This document shows positions 10,269-25,200 of a stretch of 64,000 nucleotides of DNA, piece after piece (position 1 is the stretch's first letter; each line of letters starts with the position of its first letter). This stretch comes from Owenia fusiformis (lineage: Eukaryota; Annelida; Polychaeta; Sabellida; Oweniidae). The notes below the pieces were generated by a model, which saw only the letters and a program-made list of their open reading frames with translations, did not search any database and had not been told where the DNA came from. The translations under genes and the position numbers were made by a program. Where the stretch lies: positions 40,395,394 to 40,459,393 of the forward strand of contig CAIIXF020000005.1 in NCBI GenBank assembly GCA_903813345.2, read 5' to 3'.

Positions 10269-13200
10269 GTAAGTCACATTAATTTATTACTTACATAAGA
10301 TATCCAAGTTTCATTTTGCATGCTTATGACTGGCATATGTTGAATACATTGCTTCTGTGTTCATTGCCAACACCATGCATCATTTTTACAAATCTGTTTG
10401 TTATTTTGTTACTGTCACTGTCTGTCAGGCTAATTGCTTTTCAAATGATTGGATTTGTATTTGAAATTGTTGATGTAATGAGTTCAACATATTATTGTAA
10501 AGCACAGTCTGTTATGCATAATTGCCCTACCCTTTGATCCCGGGCCTTTGATGCAGCGATGCATGTCAAAGTATCTCTTGAAGGCCCATGGTTCATTTGA
10601 GTGAAGAATCCCAGGTCAATGAAGGACTAGAGATCATAGAGATGTAAAAAATATATTCATCTTGAACAGAGACATGAAAAACATGTTTTTCATGTCTCTG
10701 TCTTGAACTTGGACCCCTTTATGTGTGTGCATACTAGTCAGTCTGGGTTTTGCAGTGTCAACAGGGGTGCACCCGGAGGCTTCTTTTTAATGGGGGGGGG
10801 GGGGGGGGGGTACTCTAGGATGGGAGAGGGGGAAGTTTACATTTAGAGAGCTACATAATCCAATATTTCTTAACTGATATTTCCCTTGATGCCTTCTATC
10901 AGCAAAAGTCATGGGATCTGTTATTGCCTAATTGCTATAAGCAGCTAGCTAGATGCTGCACACTAACTTTGTAAACATTAGATATTGGCTCCATGCCAAG
11001 TCTAGTAAGCACATTATTTTACTAGGTCTGATAACTCAACCAATATGTAAATACTGTTTTAACAGAAGAGCCTGTGTTCAATATTGTGATAAACTTTGCT
11101 GTTAGAAGCAAGAAAAGAATTGCCTGATAAATATAGAACAGATATGTAATGGAGAATTAGTTCATATCAGACTCTGATTAAAACCAGAATAATAACAAAA
11201 AACAAGTTTTACAAATGATTACTTGGCATTAAGATAATCCTGACCTAGATATAAATTTCATAATATATATTACTAGAGCTTTGAATAAACACTTCTATTC
11301 CATACTTGGGATTAAGATAATCCTGACCTAGATATTAATTTTCATTATATAACTAGAGCTTAGAATAAACATTTCTATTCTATACATCTGTCTCTTTTAT
11401 TTTAATTAATACTATTCAGTACTATATCTGAATGCTGTTCTATATTTATGCATTTTATTGTCACGAAGAGCTCAGCAATAACAATGCTATTGAATATGCT
11501 GCTTATCCCACTAATAAAAAATTTAGATATCATTTAAAAGGGACTTGAAGAACATTAATCTAGAATATTATAAAGGAAAAACTAATAAGATAATGTCTCT
11601 AGGATATATGGCATAGTAGTTATGGAGCTCTCTGAACCAGATTTATTATGACTATAAATTAATTTGATTATGGAAATCAATAATCCCTTTGATATATTGC
11701 ATAACTGAACTGACTCTTCATAAAAATAATGAAATCATTTATCATAGGCTTGGGTCTACTAAATGTTTTGTTGATGCATTTGTTATGGTTTAGATAAAGG
11801 CAGTAAAAATTCCCATTGGTAAGATCTAAGATTCAGGTAACCTTAGTAACTAATCATGTAAACAAACCTGTGCATTAAAATAGCTGTTTACTTGGAGTAT
11901 ATGATAAAAGCATGAGAAGTTCCAGTTACTACAAGTTTGAAAAAATTCAAAAATCTCATTGCACTTTAAAAAGAAATTTGCTAAGTAAGCAATTTTTCAA
12001 GCTTTGAAATTTACAGGGAAGCAAATTTGAATGAAAGTGTGTTGATGGTTTAAGTCATTATGGTGATTGGTATGATTTTTTTTAATGTAGGGGTATTTTT
12101 AGATCAGAAATCGAGGTCATGTTGATCCATCAACATTTTCTTGAAGGATGGCAGATAATTAGAAGTTGAGCCACTTATTGCACATAACTAACTGTATCCA
12201 TTATCTACCAACAGATTAACTTCAATTAACAAAGCTTTCAATCCAGTTTAAAGTACATTAGACTGCTGTCTGTTAACTAGCTAGTAAGCAACTATGCATT
12301 ATCTGAAATGTTATCAATAACAAGAGTCTAGTATTATCTCAGGACTCAATTACAAAATAATCAAACTTTTGGAACCAAGCCAGAAGTTCACCATACCTGC
12401 ACTAGAGATAAACAGGTATAGCAGTGTGTTTTACCCATGTGGTGTGCAAATATTTAGATAAAATATTTGGAAAGAAAACGATGTCACATTGACATCACAG
12501 ACTTACCAGATTTCAGTTTTTGTCTGTAACTTTACAATGTGTAATGATTTGTGTGTTTTACAGCAATAGGCTTATGCCGTTGATAATCATGGTTAGTATT
12601 GGGTTCCTTGAACAGAGTTTCTACTCAAAATGTATTTATCTTACATCCCTAAATTTATTACAAAACATTCCCTATAATAACACTGTTCAGGATATACCAG
12701 AATATACAGTGTTTGTTTGTTTTTAGTTTGTTGTTTAAAAATTACCATTTCAAACATATTTATTACAAGGTTGAAGAATACTTATAGTGTACTTTCCATT
12801 CTTCAGTTTGACAGGCGAAAGTGCATATTTTAAAAATGTCTTAAATAACAATATAAATACACTTTAAACCTGACTCCAAACATGTTTGTTTTTTATGTTT
12901 GTTTGCACTGTTAATCATCGACCTATTGTTGGTATCACCATCATCAACAGATCAATTTGGCGGCGCTAAAATTAGAATGTGACGAATCAAAAGGAATCAA
13001 CTGAACGTCAGTTGCAAGATGTAAACATCTTTAAAAACTCCAGATCCTGTATATCTTAGTTCTAGCCGATCGATTTTGATCCTGAAGTAAATATCATAAA
13101 AGGCTGTGTTTGATGATCAAACGGTCACATATCTAGATCAAGGGATTAGCCAGAATAACTCTTTAATTGGTCAATAAAATAACAGCCTACCAGGGATGAG

Positions 13201-16200
13201 TGTTAGAAATATATTTGTACCACTTGTCAAGTTTGATCCAATATTCATATGGATATTTGAGCAGATCAATTATCTAATCCTCTTGAGATTATTGTAAATC
13301 TTGAGTAAGATTTTGATTAGTAAAGGACTGATTTATAAGTTGTTAATACCACTTTGTTATTGGAATATAGCAGAGTCTTTACTCTAACAGTATAGTGCCT
13401 TCTGCACCTCAAATTATACTGATCCAATTCTTCATGGGATCGTGTATTAGTCAGTCATTTAAAGGAGGAAGAGAGTTATTATTTTTTATAGTAAAATCAA
13501 TATCCCATGTGTGGGTGGAGGAAAACTCCAGAATAAAAATGTAAATCAAATCACCATCATGGCATTATTTGCATAATGGCATACTGGGATTGCATCTATT
13601 TGTCAGTGAATATCTGTGCATGAAATATATATCTTGTCTTTTCTCTAGATTCTGTCAAAAAACTCTCAGTTTTCCAGGCTTCAGAAATATATAGCTCTTT
13701 TTGTGTCATTATTAATTTCACATTTCCTTCGGTAAAAAATGATTTAATGCTTGAGTATTTGATCTAAAATCCATGTTAAATTGCAAAGAGGGTTTGGCAA
13801 AACTAAATCCTAATTGTCTTATTTTTATCCTTTTTCAATTTCATCTATTTTTTATTTTGATGTGAGAGTCATCTGTTTTTCTAAGCTCTTTTAGTAACCA
13901 GATTTAAACTATAAATATCATGTTGTGAAAGGAAAACGGCAGGTCAACGTTTCTTATTCCTTAGATTTTTAGCACCAGTCTGATGAAAAAGCACTTTTCT
14001 TGGCTTAATAATATCATAGGTATTGACTCTCTTATTGTCGTGCGCCATTTAAGCCTTTGTCCTGCTGGATTTATAGAAATTATGGTTGATTAGATGGGCA
14101 TGGATTTGTCATCTTATATTGTATAAGATTTTTTTGTTCCAGTATTTTCTATAGCTAAGCCTGTACTGAAACATTGATTAAATGGCTAGACTTCAATTTC
14201 ATTACTTTGACAAGGATAGATTCTAGATGTTGCTAGGATAATTGTTCATTTAAGATATCCTGAGTAGAATAGGTAATCTTACTAAGAGAGAGTCTTCTAA
14301 ATCTGATACTGTGATATATATCCTTTGAATAAAAAGGTGTTCGAAAACTAACAAGGCCACCTGATATGGCTCAGTGGCATAGTCAAGGTTATCAATTATT
14401 GCTTGGCCCCGGGTATGATTCCCGATTCAGACAAGCTTGTTTGTGCGTTATGTAATTCTGGGTGTTTGACTGAGTGGTTCACGACTCGTATAAAAGGCTG
14501 TGGTGTGTACCTGTATGTCTGTGTGCCTGTGCACACAAAAGAACACAGGGCGCCGACACTATAAGTTATTGAATGATTTGAAGTGCAATACAGGATATAT
14601 TCTGCTCGAGAAATTCCGTATTGCAACGAGACGAAGTCGAGTGCCAATACAGAATATCGAGAGCAGAATGTATCCTGTATTGCACTTCAAATCATTCAAT
14701 AACGTTTTATCGTGTGATCCTCTGTATTACTACTGATATTGTCCCCTTCGCACCAATATTTTCAGTATTGCAACGGAGATGATCAACGGGGACAATCGCA
14801 GTAGCAATACAGATTGGTACAGCACAAGAACTGACCAATCAGAGGGCTTCATTTTACAGATCATATGATAAAGGCTTGTATATAAAGATGACTATTTTAA
14901 AACAGGGTGTGAAAAGGATCATATCTTCCAAACTCAGATGCCAATAACCTTTCTACAAGTCTACTTTGGCTCAGTGCATAGCCAATTAAGATTACTGCTA
15001 TTGTTTGGCTCCAGGTTCAGTTCCCAGTTCAGACAAAATTTGTTTGTGCATTATGTAATTATGGGTGTTGGACTTTGTTGTCCACTATTGAAAAAATAGA
15101 CAATGGACATGTACCTTAATTACATTTATTTTTATTAAAAATTTTGAATATGAAACATAAACATATTTTATTCTGAATTAATTCATTCCAATCTCATGGC
15201 AAAAAATTCAAACACAAAGCATCAACTGGAAAAAGAATTGGATTGTGATGCACGAAGGCAATATGGTTTTGTTAAATATATTGATTTTCTTCAGTTATAA
15301 TATTATCTTTTCATCATCTTTGATTTTGATAAATTAAGTCTCAATGCCATCGACCATCAATTCTAGGATCAGTCGTGCACAAAGCAGCTTTATTCTTTAT
15401 TCTTTGAGTATCTTTGAAGATATGATGTTCTGAATATTAAAATGTCCATTCTGTGCATATTTTTCATAATTAGACAATGTGAAAGGGAAAATCTATGTTA
15501 GTCTTACAAAGATATATTTTCAAGAAACTTGATATGTCTTGTTAAGAGGCTCTTAAGTCAGGGGTTAATATGTTGTGATCAATATGTGCCAGAGAGATTA
15601 GCTGACTAAGAGACTGTATTCTGATCTATGAATATAGAGAACTTCTTGTTAGATGTTGAATAGATCGTAATTTTGATGTTGTTATATGGGTACTTGTCTA
15701 TAGGATGTAGCATCACTAATCTCATCTGCAGAAATCCATGTGAATTTTTCACATGGTTGAAAAGAAACTCTAGAGCTCTACTAGCTAGATCACTAGTCTA
15801 TACAGTAAAACCTCTCCAATGCCAAGTGGAACACCTTTGGTTTCACTAAAATGTGTTCTACTAAGGAGGTGTTCTGCTTATAGAGGTTCATTTGACATTA
15901 AGTCAGTTGGTCTTGGGACTCGGAAAAGTGTTCCACTAACAGAGGTGTTCCACTTCTAGAGGTGTTTCATTTACAGGTTTCACTGTACTGTTTTGACGAG
16001 GTAGATAAGCATTTTCAAAAACAAATTGAAAAAAGCATTTAAAAATAATTCTAACAAAGTATTTTGGTTTAGATTCTATAATAACATATATATATATATC
16101 AACATGATATTGTTAAAAATATTACCTATTTCTTTCAATATTGTAATCATGAAAATTCCAATCATGCTGAACTTCCTTAAACATATTCTATTCATTAATT

Positions 16201-19200
16201 GGTCTGCTATTGCAGGTGCTTGCATTGTTTTGTCTTGCTACTGAGATTTCATGTTATTCATGCTCATATATCTGAAGAAATGCTTAACTGTTTCTCATGA
16301 CAGTACTTATGGTTCACTGCACGCTTGTATTTGCATTATTGCTCTGTGTTCTATCAAGCATACGTAGAACTTGTCATTTCAATTACACTGAAGACATTTT
16401 AGATATTATCTGATATTTTCCATTTATCAGTTATTGATAATCGTCAAGGCAACATGACGAGCAAGTTGCTCATCTGAACTGTTTTTCAATTTTTGAGGAA
16501 TCAAAGGAAATCTGATATGTTTTATATGAGTTTTAATGAAGAGGTAACATATAACAGCGAATAGAGTATAAAATTCTACACTTTTTTGGTATTTTGCTAA
16601 CTTGTGTTATAATCTGAACTTTTTAATACGTTTGGTTATTTGGGGTATGCTGCTTTGCATCAGTAGCTTAATTTATTCTAGATATAAGCTTATCTCAAGG
16701 TCACTTATGATATCCAGATTAACATGATCAAGTTTAAGGTTCCCTAAGGGAATGCCTTGAGATTCATATATTCTGACTTAGTAATTTAGATTTCTAATAT
16801 TTTCTCTCACACCCGCAAACTCAAAAGTTTCACTAGAGAATAAGTATTGACTATAGTTAATAACAATTATTCTTGTGGCGTAATAAGATTTATTACCTTG
16901 GCAGTGAACAGACAGCCAATGGTGAAGGTCAATAAACATAATCACTTCCTAACGACTCGACTAATGACAAATTTATTAGTGCTGGAGTCATTATCCAGAA
17001 ATCTGTCTGAATAGGTACAGTCATCAATGGATGCTATGTAATTATGTTTTTGAAAGTGTTTAAAGTGTCACAATGGTGTTTAATATCTCATGTAATTTAT
17101 TATTGAAGTTGTTATTCAATTTCAATATGTTATTATGTCACCACCAAAAGGTGGTAACATATTGTTATGGTCTCCGTTTTTTGTGATGGCAATCGGCAGT
17201 TGGTGGTTGGCATCTGTAACAAATTCTTTCAACTTCCAATAACTTAACAAATACTGTTTAGACTGACTTCAAGTTTTTCCAAAATCATCTACAAGTTTTC
17301 AGAAGTTCAAATCTGACTAGACCTTCAGTTGACATTCTTAAGGTCAAAAAAGATTTGACCTTCAATGACATTCTCAAGGTCAAAAAGGTCTTTTTTCAAC
17401 TAGCTTCAAATTGACCAATTTTTTTTCCAAAATCATCTACAAAATCTCAGAAGTTCAAAACTGACTTTAGATTTGAGATTTCACCTTCAATGACCTTCTC
17501 AGAATCAAAAAAGGTATTTTTTCAACTTGCTTCAAATTGACCAATTTTTTCAGAAATTCAAATATGAAATTGAACTAATAATAATGTGAGCAACTTGGTG
17601 GTGACATTTTGTTATGTTAATGCCTTGTTCAGGATGTTATTCAGCGATGACCTAGCGATATCTAATGGTTGTCCAAGGTAGTTCCATTATCATGGTATAT
17701 TATTGTGATATTCAATGGTTATCAGGTAATTCAATGATAATATGCATGTCATGAACAATGGTGAACAGGTGAAATAAACATGCTATTCAATGGTTGACAT
17801 GTTATGGAATACCCCTGGATGAGATTATTGAATGTTGACTCACATGTTCAAAACATTAGTATTTCCCTGGCAAACATTGTAGATATTAGTATTTAATTCA
17901 TTCAAAGTATCATATTGGAAATAATATACAAAATCAAATAACTTTAATCGATCAAATACATCCATCAGAAGCACTGAGCTTATAGTGTTATTATTATTCT
18001 GAACAATTCAGGTTTTTAATAATAAGAGGAATATGGATAAAGCAAAAAAACATAAATCAAAGGGTGGAGTCTGTTATTCTTATATCTTTATCGCCTTTGA
18101 AAATTGCCATTGTCTTGTGCCACAATTTCGAAACATGCAAGAGCAGACTAATGCTATGATCTGATTAGATTTTGGGCATGCTGGGTAAATTACTAAGTGA
18201 CCATTTTGCGTATCTAAGATTGATATAGACGTAAACCATGGTTGACCCCTGAACTTCATTCTGCCTGTAAAGCGCAAAAAGAACTAAGACCAAAATGCAT
18301 TCGAGTTCTCGAGGGGATATATCTATCATTAATGCATGAGACAAATTATAATACAGTTAACCAACGAACACCTCTCTTATCTAAACACTTCCCAATGAGA
18401 ACACTTTTTCTCAGTCTTAATCTTGTCATCACGTATTGACTTGTAAATTAGAAATGTGAACATCTGCAAAGCTGAACACTTTTGGCCGGTCTCAGTACAT
18501 ATTTAGATAACACTGGTTTTACTGTAGATCTAATATATTGAAGGTCTGTTTGTAGAAGGTGTTTACCTCAGTGCTTTAGACTGGATGATGGTAAATGTCA
18601 GAATATTTTCCAGTAGCTTTTAGGTTTTACCAAGTGCTAGCTATGAACTAGTAGAGATCATGTAGTAATACTATTTTGGTTGTTTAGAAATGATGAACTG
18701 CTTTACTACTGATAAGGGTATCAGTCTAGATTCATGGGGTATTTGCAAGCTTCTCATGTTTTGGAAAAGGTCTAGGATGTAAACAAAATATATTATGCTC
18801 CAAAATGCCTTGTGTGTTTGTTCTATATTCTTGTAAGTTAAAATTTGTTGTTCTCCCAATTAAACCTTAAGCTTTTATCCATGGACATACATAGTGTCAT
18901 CATTTCATTGAATATGCTTTAAGTGAATCCAGGGGCCCACCGCCCCCCCCCCCCCCTTGGGTAGGCCCAGAAAAAAAATTGGGCCCAAAAAAGTTTTTGG
19001 CCTAAAGGCTCCAAAAAGTGGGCCTTTTTAGATCATTACCAGGCCTTCTAAGGCCTTATTTTTAATTTTAGGCCAAATTTTGAATAAAATGGGCCGCAAA
19101 ATTAAAAAAAAATTTTTTACACAAGCACAGAGGTTTTTTTCTCAGACCAGAAATTTGGGTCACCCCCCTTATTGGTTCCCAGATCTGCCCCTGTGAATTC

Positions 19201-22200
19201 TGTATTCTATAGAGGGCAACATCCCAAATCCTCGCTCTAAAATCACAGTACCATGATACAGTACATAAAGAGTATGGTAATGTATGGTACCATTTGAGTT
19301 TGGTGCCACATAGTGTTCAGGGTACCGTATGGTACTGTTTAAGAATATGGTACAAGCATACAGTGTCATATTTCATGGTACCATATGGTACTGTTGCAGA
19401 TTGACTGTGTATGTCATTAATTAATTAACAATGATAAAGTTAGCAGATTATAGTAAAGACCCATCATAAGTTCACTTTGGAATTGGTTTGTACCATCTAA
19501 GGTTGTTGTTGTTTCAAGCTTTTCAAGACCATTCCTCATAAAATGGAGTAGGAGTTAAATATCACTAATTCACAAATACTGATATTGAAGAACTCCAAAC
19601 AGTATGGGCAGATTAGAAAAAAAGTTCACAATTCTCTAGAAATATGTTTTTAACTGATCTACTTGGCTGGATGGACATACACAAAACTGCCCTAGATATA
19701 TTAATATTCTTTTTCATCCTGTAAATATTATCTGAAAAATAAATAAATAAAATGGCTCTTTGATGATGCAACCAATAAAGTAAACAGAGGTATACATTGA
19801 TCAAAGAGAATATGGTGCAAATTGATATGGCAGGGGACTCAGAATGCAACATTCTTAATTAAATGTGTCTTTAAATTTTCTCCTCATCTGCAATTCCATA
19901 GATGTGGAAAGAGTGGGTGGCATATTGAATCTGCTTTGAATTGGTGAAGAAGAAACAACATTAATACCTGTATAAGTGGAACCTTTGGTGTTTCTAAGAT
20001 GTGTACCATTGTATGTATGTATTTCACTTAAAGAGGTTCATTTAGTATTGTCATTTGGTCAAGGCACTCAGGGCAGAAATGTCTTCCACTTAAGGATGCA
20101 GTACCAGGTCGGTTTTCACGTCTGTTTGCGCAGGTTTGACTTCCGGTTTGAGAAAGCTAGCTTCCAAGAACGTCATTTTCGCATTTAGTCTTATTCAAAA
20201 GTCATAGTTTATTTCGATAATGGTGTTTCCAGAAAAGAATTAAATTGCAAATATTTTATCAAGCATATTTTATCCCTTTCACTTTTACGGGAAAACTTGT
20301 TCTTGAGTCGCAATTAGTGGATACGAAAACCAGGGTTCGAAAGGTGCCAGCTCTATTGAAAACTCAAAAAAGTAAAAAGATTCATTTTGGGTGGGTAAAA
20401 TAATTTTTTATTTTGTAATTGCCAGACGGTCAATCCTCTTCATATTGCACTTGGATGATGATAACATCATAGTGATACATTGTTAAAAATATGAGCAAAA
20501 TCTAATGTCTGGAACTTTTTCTACGCTGACCTGGTACTGCATCCTTAACAAGGTGTTCCACTTATGAGGATATTCTACTTTACAAGTTTTCTGTATTTTA
20601 CAGATTTTTTTAAACTGTTGGTGATGAAGCACTTGTTTTCAAAACCAAACATGGAACATTAACATGCAAATTGCCCAAAATAACTGGTGATTTTGGTGTA
20701 ACAACCAGTGAAAATCTGCTGTGCCTGTTGCTAATGACAACCCTGAATGATAAGGAAAAATGCTTATTTATGTCTGTGAGAGAGAAAAGATAGGTGAAAT
20801 AAGAATGAATGAGAAGCCGCATTGATCCCCCAGCAATGCTGCTTCAATCATATCTCATGTGAATTACGTGATAAAACTAAACAATTAGTGCCCACTAAGC
20901 TTAATTGTGATCATTCTAATCTATTCCCTAGTTTTCAATTGACAATGGATTATCAGGATACTATTTCTCTGGCTGTAGAACATTATGAGGCTTGACCTTT
21001 TACTTTTAAAATGTAAATTATTGTCATTTTGTTCAAGATAGTCTTTCAACACAAATTCTCTCATTGAATAGACCAGAACACAATCAGGTGTTGCATTAGA
21101 ATGTCAGGCAACTGGCAAAACAAATGTAAACAACATGCAAAATTATTGGAAATTATCATTTTTACAAGAAAATACAACTGGTTAAAAACAACTGAAGAAA
21201 ATGCAGTAAGACCTTAACAACGGTTTCAATCGGATTTATATATATATTTTTTATTTATATATATTAAACATCAAATTAAAAAATCAAAATGCTTTTTTCA
21301 TATTGTTATAGTCTCCAGCTTTTCAATGGATGGTGTTTGGTAGGTTGCAGTCAGTGTCTGGCATTCTGTACCTGTAACAAATGGCAGGTGGTGCCATTTT
21401 GCATGTTAATGCCATGCAATTTCATTATCGCAATTCATAAATTGCTATCTAACTACATAAACTAACCATATGATGAGTTGTGATTGCATCTTTATTTCAG
21501 ACACCTATTATCTTTTGAATTAAGAAGCATTATTCAGAATTGGACTGTTTTTGATAATTTAACATATCCTGTTTTTTCATCTTTTAAGTGAATGTCAATT
21601 AATTGTAGAAAACATGAAACTATTCACTATATCTTGTATAATATCATAACGTGTAGAATCGCACAAACTGTCAATAGAACAATGAGAGATGTGTGAATAC
21701 ATGACTGTGGTAATGTAACTTTTACAATAAATCATATTTAAACAATACTTGACTTCATTTCTTTGCTTGACAGTTTGCCAAGTCTCATTCAACATTTGTC
21801 TCAGGGTCAAGGATGTTGATGTCGAAATTGTAATTATCAGGCCCGTAAGACACTTTTCTCCAAGGGGGTGCGGTTTTTACTAAAGAGAATATAAAATTGT
21901 CAATTTTTTTGCCGCGTAAATCAAATCGTGTAAGTCAGAGGGGGGGGGGGGGGTCGGTTACTCCCTTTATTGGTGATTTCTGGGCACTTTTAAAGTGTTT
22001 AGAATTAACAAATGCAACTTCCAAACGTTCCAATTGTTTTGTGGGGGGTGTGAGGAGTGGTCCAGTCCACTCCCCCTAGAAAATTTTACAGTTTTGAGAT
22101 GCTATTTGGTGCTTTCTTGGCCTTTTCAAAGTGTATGAGTCAATAAGAAAAATGTGAATTTTTTCAAATTCCTTTAGGGGTGTCATAGAGGATGAGAGGG

Positions 22201-25200
22201 TGAAGTGGGGTAGGGTGCCAGAGGGGGAGCAAGGGGTAGTCCCCCAGAAACATTGACCATATCAAGTTGCTATTTGATGATGTCTGGGCACTTAAAAAAT
22301 GTCTGGGATAATACATGAAATTCAGAATATTTTCTTTTGTTTTGTGGGGGATGTGTGGGGTGGCCAACTCTCCTAGGAAATTTTACAATTTAAAGATGAT
22401 ATTTGGTGCTTCTGGGCACTTTTAAAGTGTATTAGCCAATAAAAACATTGAAAAACAAACACAATTTTTTTTCAAATTTTGGGGGTGTCAAAGGTGGGAG
22501 GGAGGGGTGCCAGAGGGGGAGGTGGGGTTGGGGTGCCAGAGGGGGAGCAAGTGTTTGTCCCCCATATCTGTCCCCCAGAAACATTACAATATCAAGGTGC
22601 TATTCAATGAAGTCTGGGCACTTAAAAAGTGTCTGTGCCTAAAAGTGGCTATTTTCCAAGAAAATTTTACAATTTTAAGATGCTATTTGGCGCTTTCTGG
22701 GCGCTTTCTGGGCACTTTCAAAGTGTATGAGTCAATAAAAAATTTGAAAAATCTTAATTTCTTTTTCAATTTTTTTTCTTTTTTTTGGGGGGGGGGGGGT
22801 GTCAAGGGAGGGGGGCTGCCAGAGGGGGAGGTGGAGTGGGGATGCCAGAGGGCGAGTAAGTGTTAGTCTCCCATAATCATTAACTATATCAAGGAGCTGT
22901 TTGATGATGTCTGGGCAATTCAAAAGTCACATAAAACAAATTCAGAACTTTTCCATTGTTTTGTTTGGGGTGTGAGGGGTGGCCCACTCCCCCTAGAAAA
23001 TTTTACAATTTACAACACTATTTGGTGCTTTCTGGCTACTTTCAAAGTGCATGAGTCAATTAAAGAATTTGAGAAAATCACAATTTTTATCCAATTTTTT
23101 TGGGGGGGGGGTCAAGGGGGGGTGCCAGAGGGGGAGGTGGGGTGGGGATGCAAGTGCAATATGCAAGAGGGGGAGCAAGTGTTAGTCCCCCATAAACACT
23201 AACTATATTAAGGAGCTATTTGATGATGATTGTCTGGGCACTTTAAAAGTGTCTGAAACAAAACACTAAAATAAATTTAGAACTTTTTCAATTGTTTTGT
23301 GGGGGGTGTGAGGGGGTTGGCCAATACCCCTAGAAAATTTTACAATTTTAAGATGCTATTTGGTGCTTTCTGGGTACTTTCAAAGTGTATGAGTCAATGA
23401 AAAAAAAATTACAAAAAATATATTTTAAAAAAAAAACCATCGCACCCATCGCACCCCCCCCCCATCTGACGGCCCTGATTACTCATTCCTTTCTGCCATT
23501 CATGAGAGATTAAGGGACTCCCTCATCAAAATACATACATATCCCATACAGGCATATAACCTCAATGATATTATCACCGCTATTAAGCTGATATTATGCC
23601 ATGATGAATTTATTTGGAGCAAATGTTAGTGCATGAACTTATAGTTTGTTACTACTTGCTATAATTAATTTGGAGCTGAAGCTCCTAATTTAGAGCTTGA
23701 GCTCTTAACTTTACCAGGTAAACAGGAGTAATAATGCTACCATTTAGAATTCTTTTCCATTGTGAATTATAATGAATTGCCAACCTTTAAAACAATCAAT
23801 TATGGTATAGATCACAAAGAATCAATTAAATTTCATGATTTGATCAGTTCTGTTTGAAAATACACACCTTTTGTTGATAAGTACAAATTCAGATGGCCTT
23901 TGAAAGTATGTTAAATGTTGATTTTATGCCAAATCTACCCTATCATATGATACACACAATTCTAAAACTATTGTGTTTGTTGGGAATCTTGGGAGATAAC
24001 CACGATTACGAGGTGAATAGGGCATGGGAAGTCATTGGACTCAAATATCACCGTGTCTGTTGAGCAAAGATAGTTGAAGACTTAACCTTGAATATCGATA
24101 TCATATTAAATTGATTTGAAGAAGAATATTACAGCAGAAAGGCATTACAGTTCAATTGTAAAGAATAACTAACGTCAATCATATTTTTGGTGTTAAAGAA
24201 CATTTTGATTTAAATTATGCCGGTAAAGTATAATTAATTTATTATTTTTATATAATTATATATTATGTATATTATGACATCACTGTTTCAACATTTATTG
24301 TAAAAGATTGATTAAAGAATTTGTCAATAAAAAAGAAATTGAGTTAAACTTTAAAGGGAATCATTTTGTGTTTGGCAAGGGGAAATAAAATAGTCCTCCT
24401 GGAGATATTATTTCTATATAAATGTTTTTTTTCTTGGTTCATTCAAGCATCTTTATGAGGTAGAGTGGTAACAAATCAATTACAATCATCGTTTTCATAG
24501 TCACGGTGACTGGTGTTCTTTGTTTGCATTCAACTATTACACTTTTGCAATTACAATTCCTGTTTTCATAGTCACGGTGACTCTGATTGGTGTATTTTGT
24601 TTGTATTCAACAAACTGTTACACTTTTGCAATTACAACTATGTGATGAATCATGTTGAATCAAATTGTCATCTATTCATTTCCAGGGCAGGTTGTAGCAT
24701 TATGTTTGTTGATGTATTATTGGTAATCTATTGATGAATGTCATGACATATTATTGAAAATTATATTTTATTTTTTCAGCACAAAGAGATTCAAGTGGAC
24801 AACTTTGGACCTTTGAATGTTTACATTCAGGTGAGCATTTAATATTCTTCCTCTTCAAATTGAGCTTTTAATATTCTTCTTCAAATTGAGCTTTTAATAT
24901 TCTCCCTCTATAAATTGAGCTTTTAATATTCTCCCTCTATAAATTGAGCTTTTAATATTCTCCCTCTTTAAATTGAGCTTTTAATATTCTTCCTCTTCAA
25001 ATTGAGCCTTTAATATTCTCCTTCCTCAAATTGACCTTTTAATATTCTCCCTCTTCAAACTGATCCTTTAATATTCTCCCTCTTCAAACTGAACTTTTGA
25101 TATTCTCCATCTTCAGATTGAGCTTTTAATATTCTCCTTTTTTAAATTGAGCTTTTAATATTCTCCCTCTTCAAATTGAGCTTTTAATATTCTCCCTCTT

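Larger units (their letters stand above)
10269..24779 (+). other. NDRG: NDRG intron 1 (14.5 kb), repeat-rich
   Basis: No coding exon is recognised between exon 1 and exon 2. Identified contents, listed separately, are a palindrome, a tandem duplication, two SINEs, a two-hairpin element, several MITEs, a TTAA MITE and the G-rich array. Stretches with nothing I can name are about 11400-14350, 15140-15800, 16000-17130, 17640-18350, 18530-19960, 20600-21290 and 23480-24779. Confidence 0.6.

Noticed and set aside
14367-14422. tRNA gene
   Set aside because: A- and B-box-like motifs are present, but there is no complete cloverleaf or acceptor stem, and a related degenerate copy lies nearby. A SINE fits better.
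14396-14736. ORFs on both strands around the SINE and two-hairpin element
   Set aside because: They span the junction of two mobile repeats and are not plausible proteins.
22448-23202. Overlapping ORFs of 64-119 codons
   Set aside because: They lie in the G-rich ~290-340 bp array, have poly-G/W-rich translations, and have no homologue I recognise.
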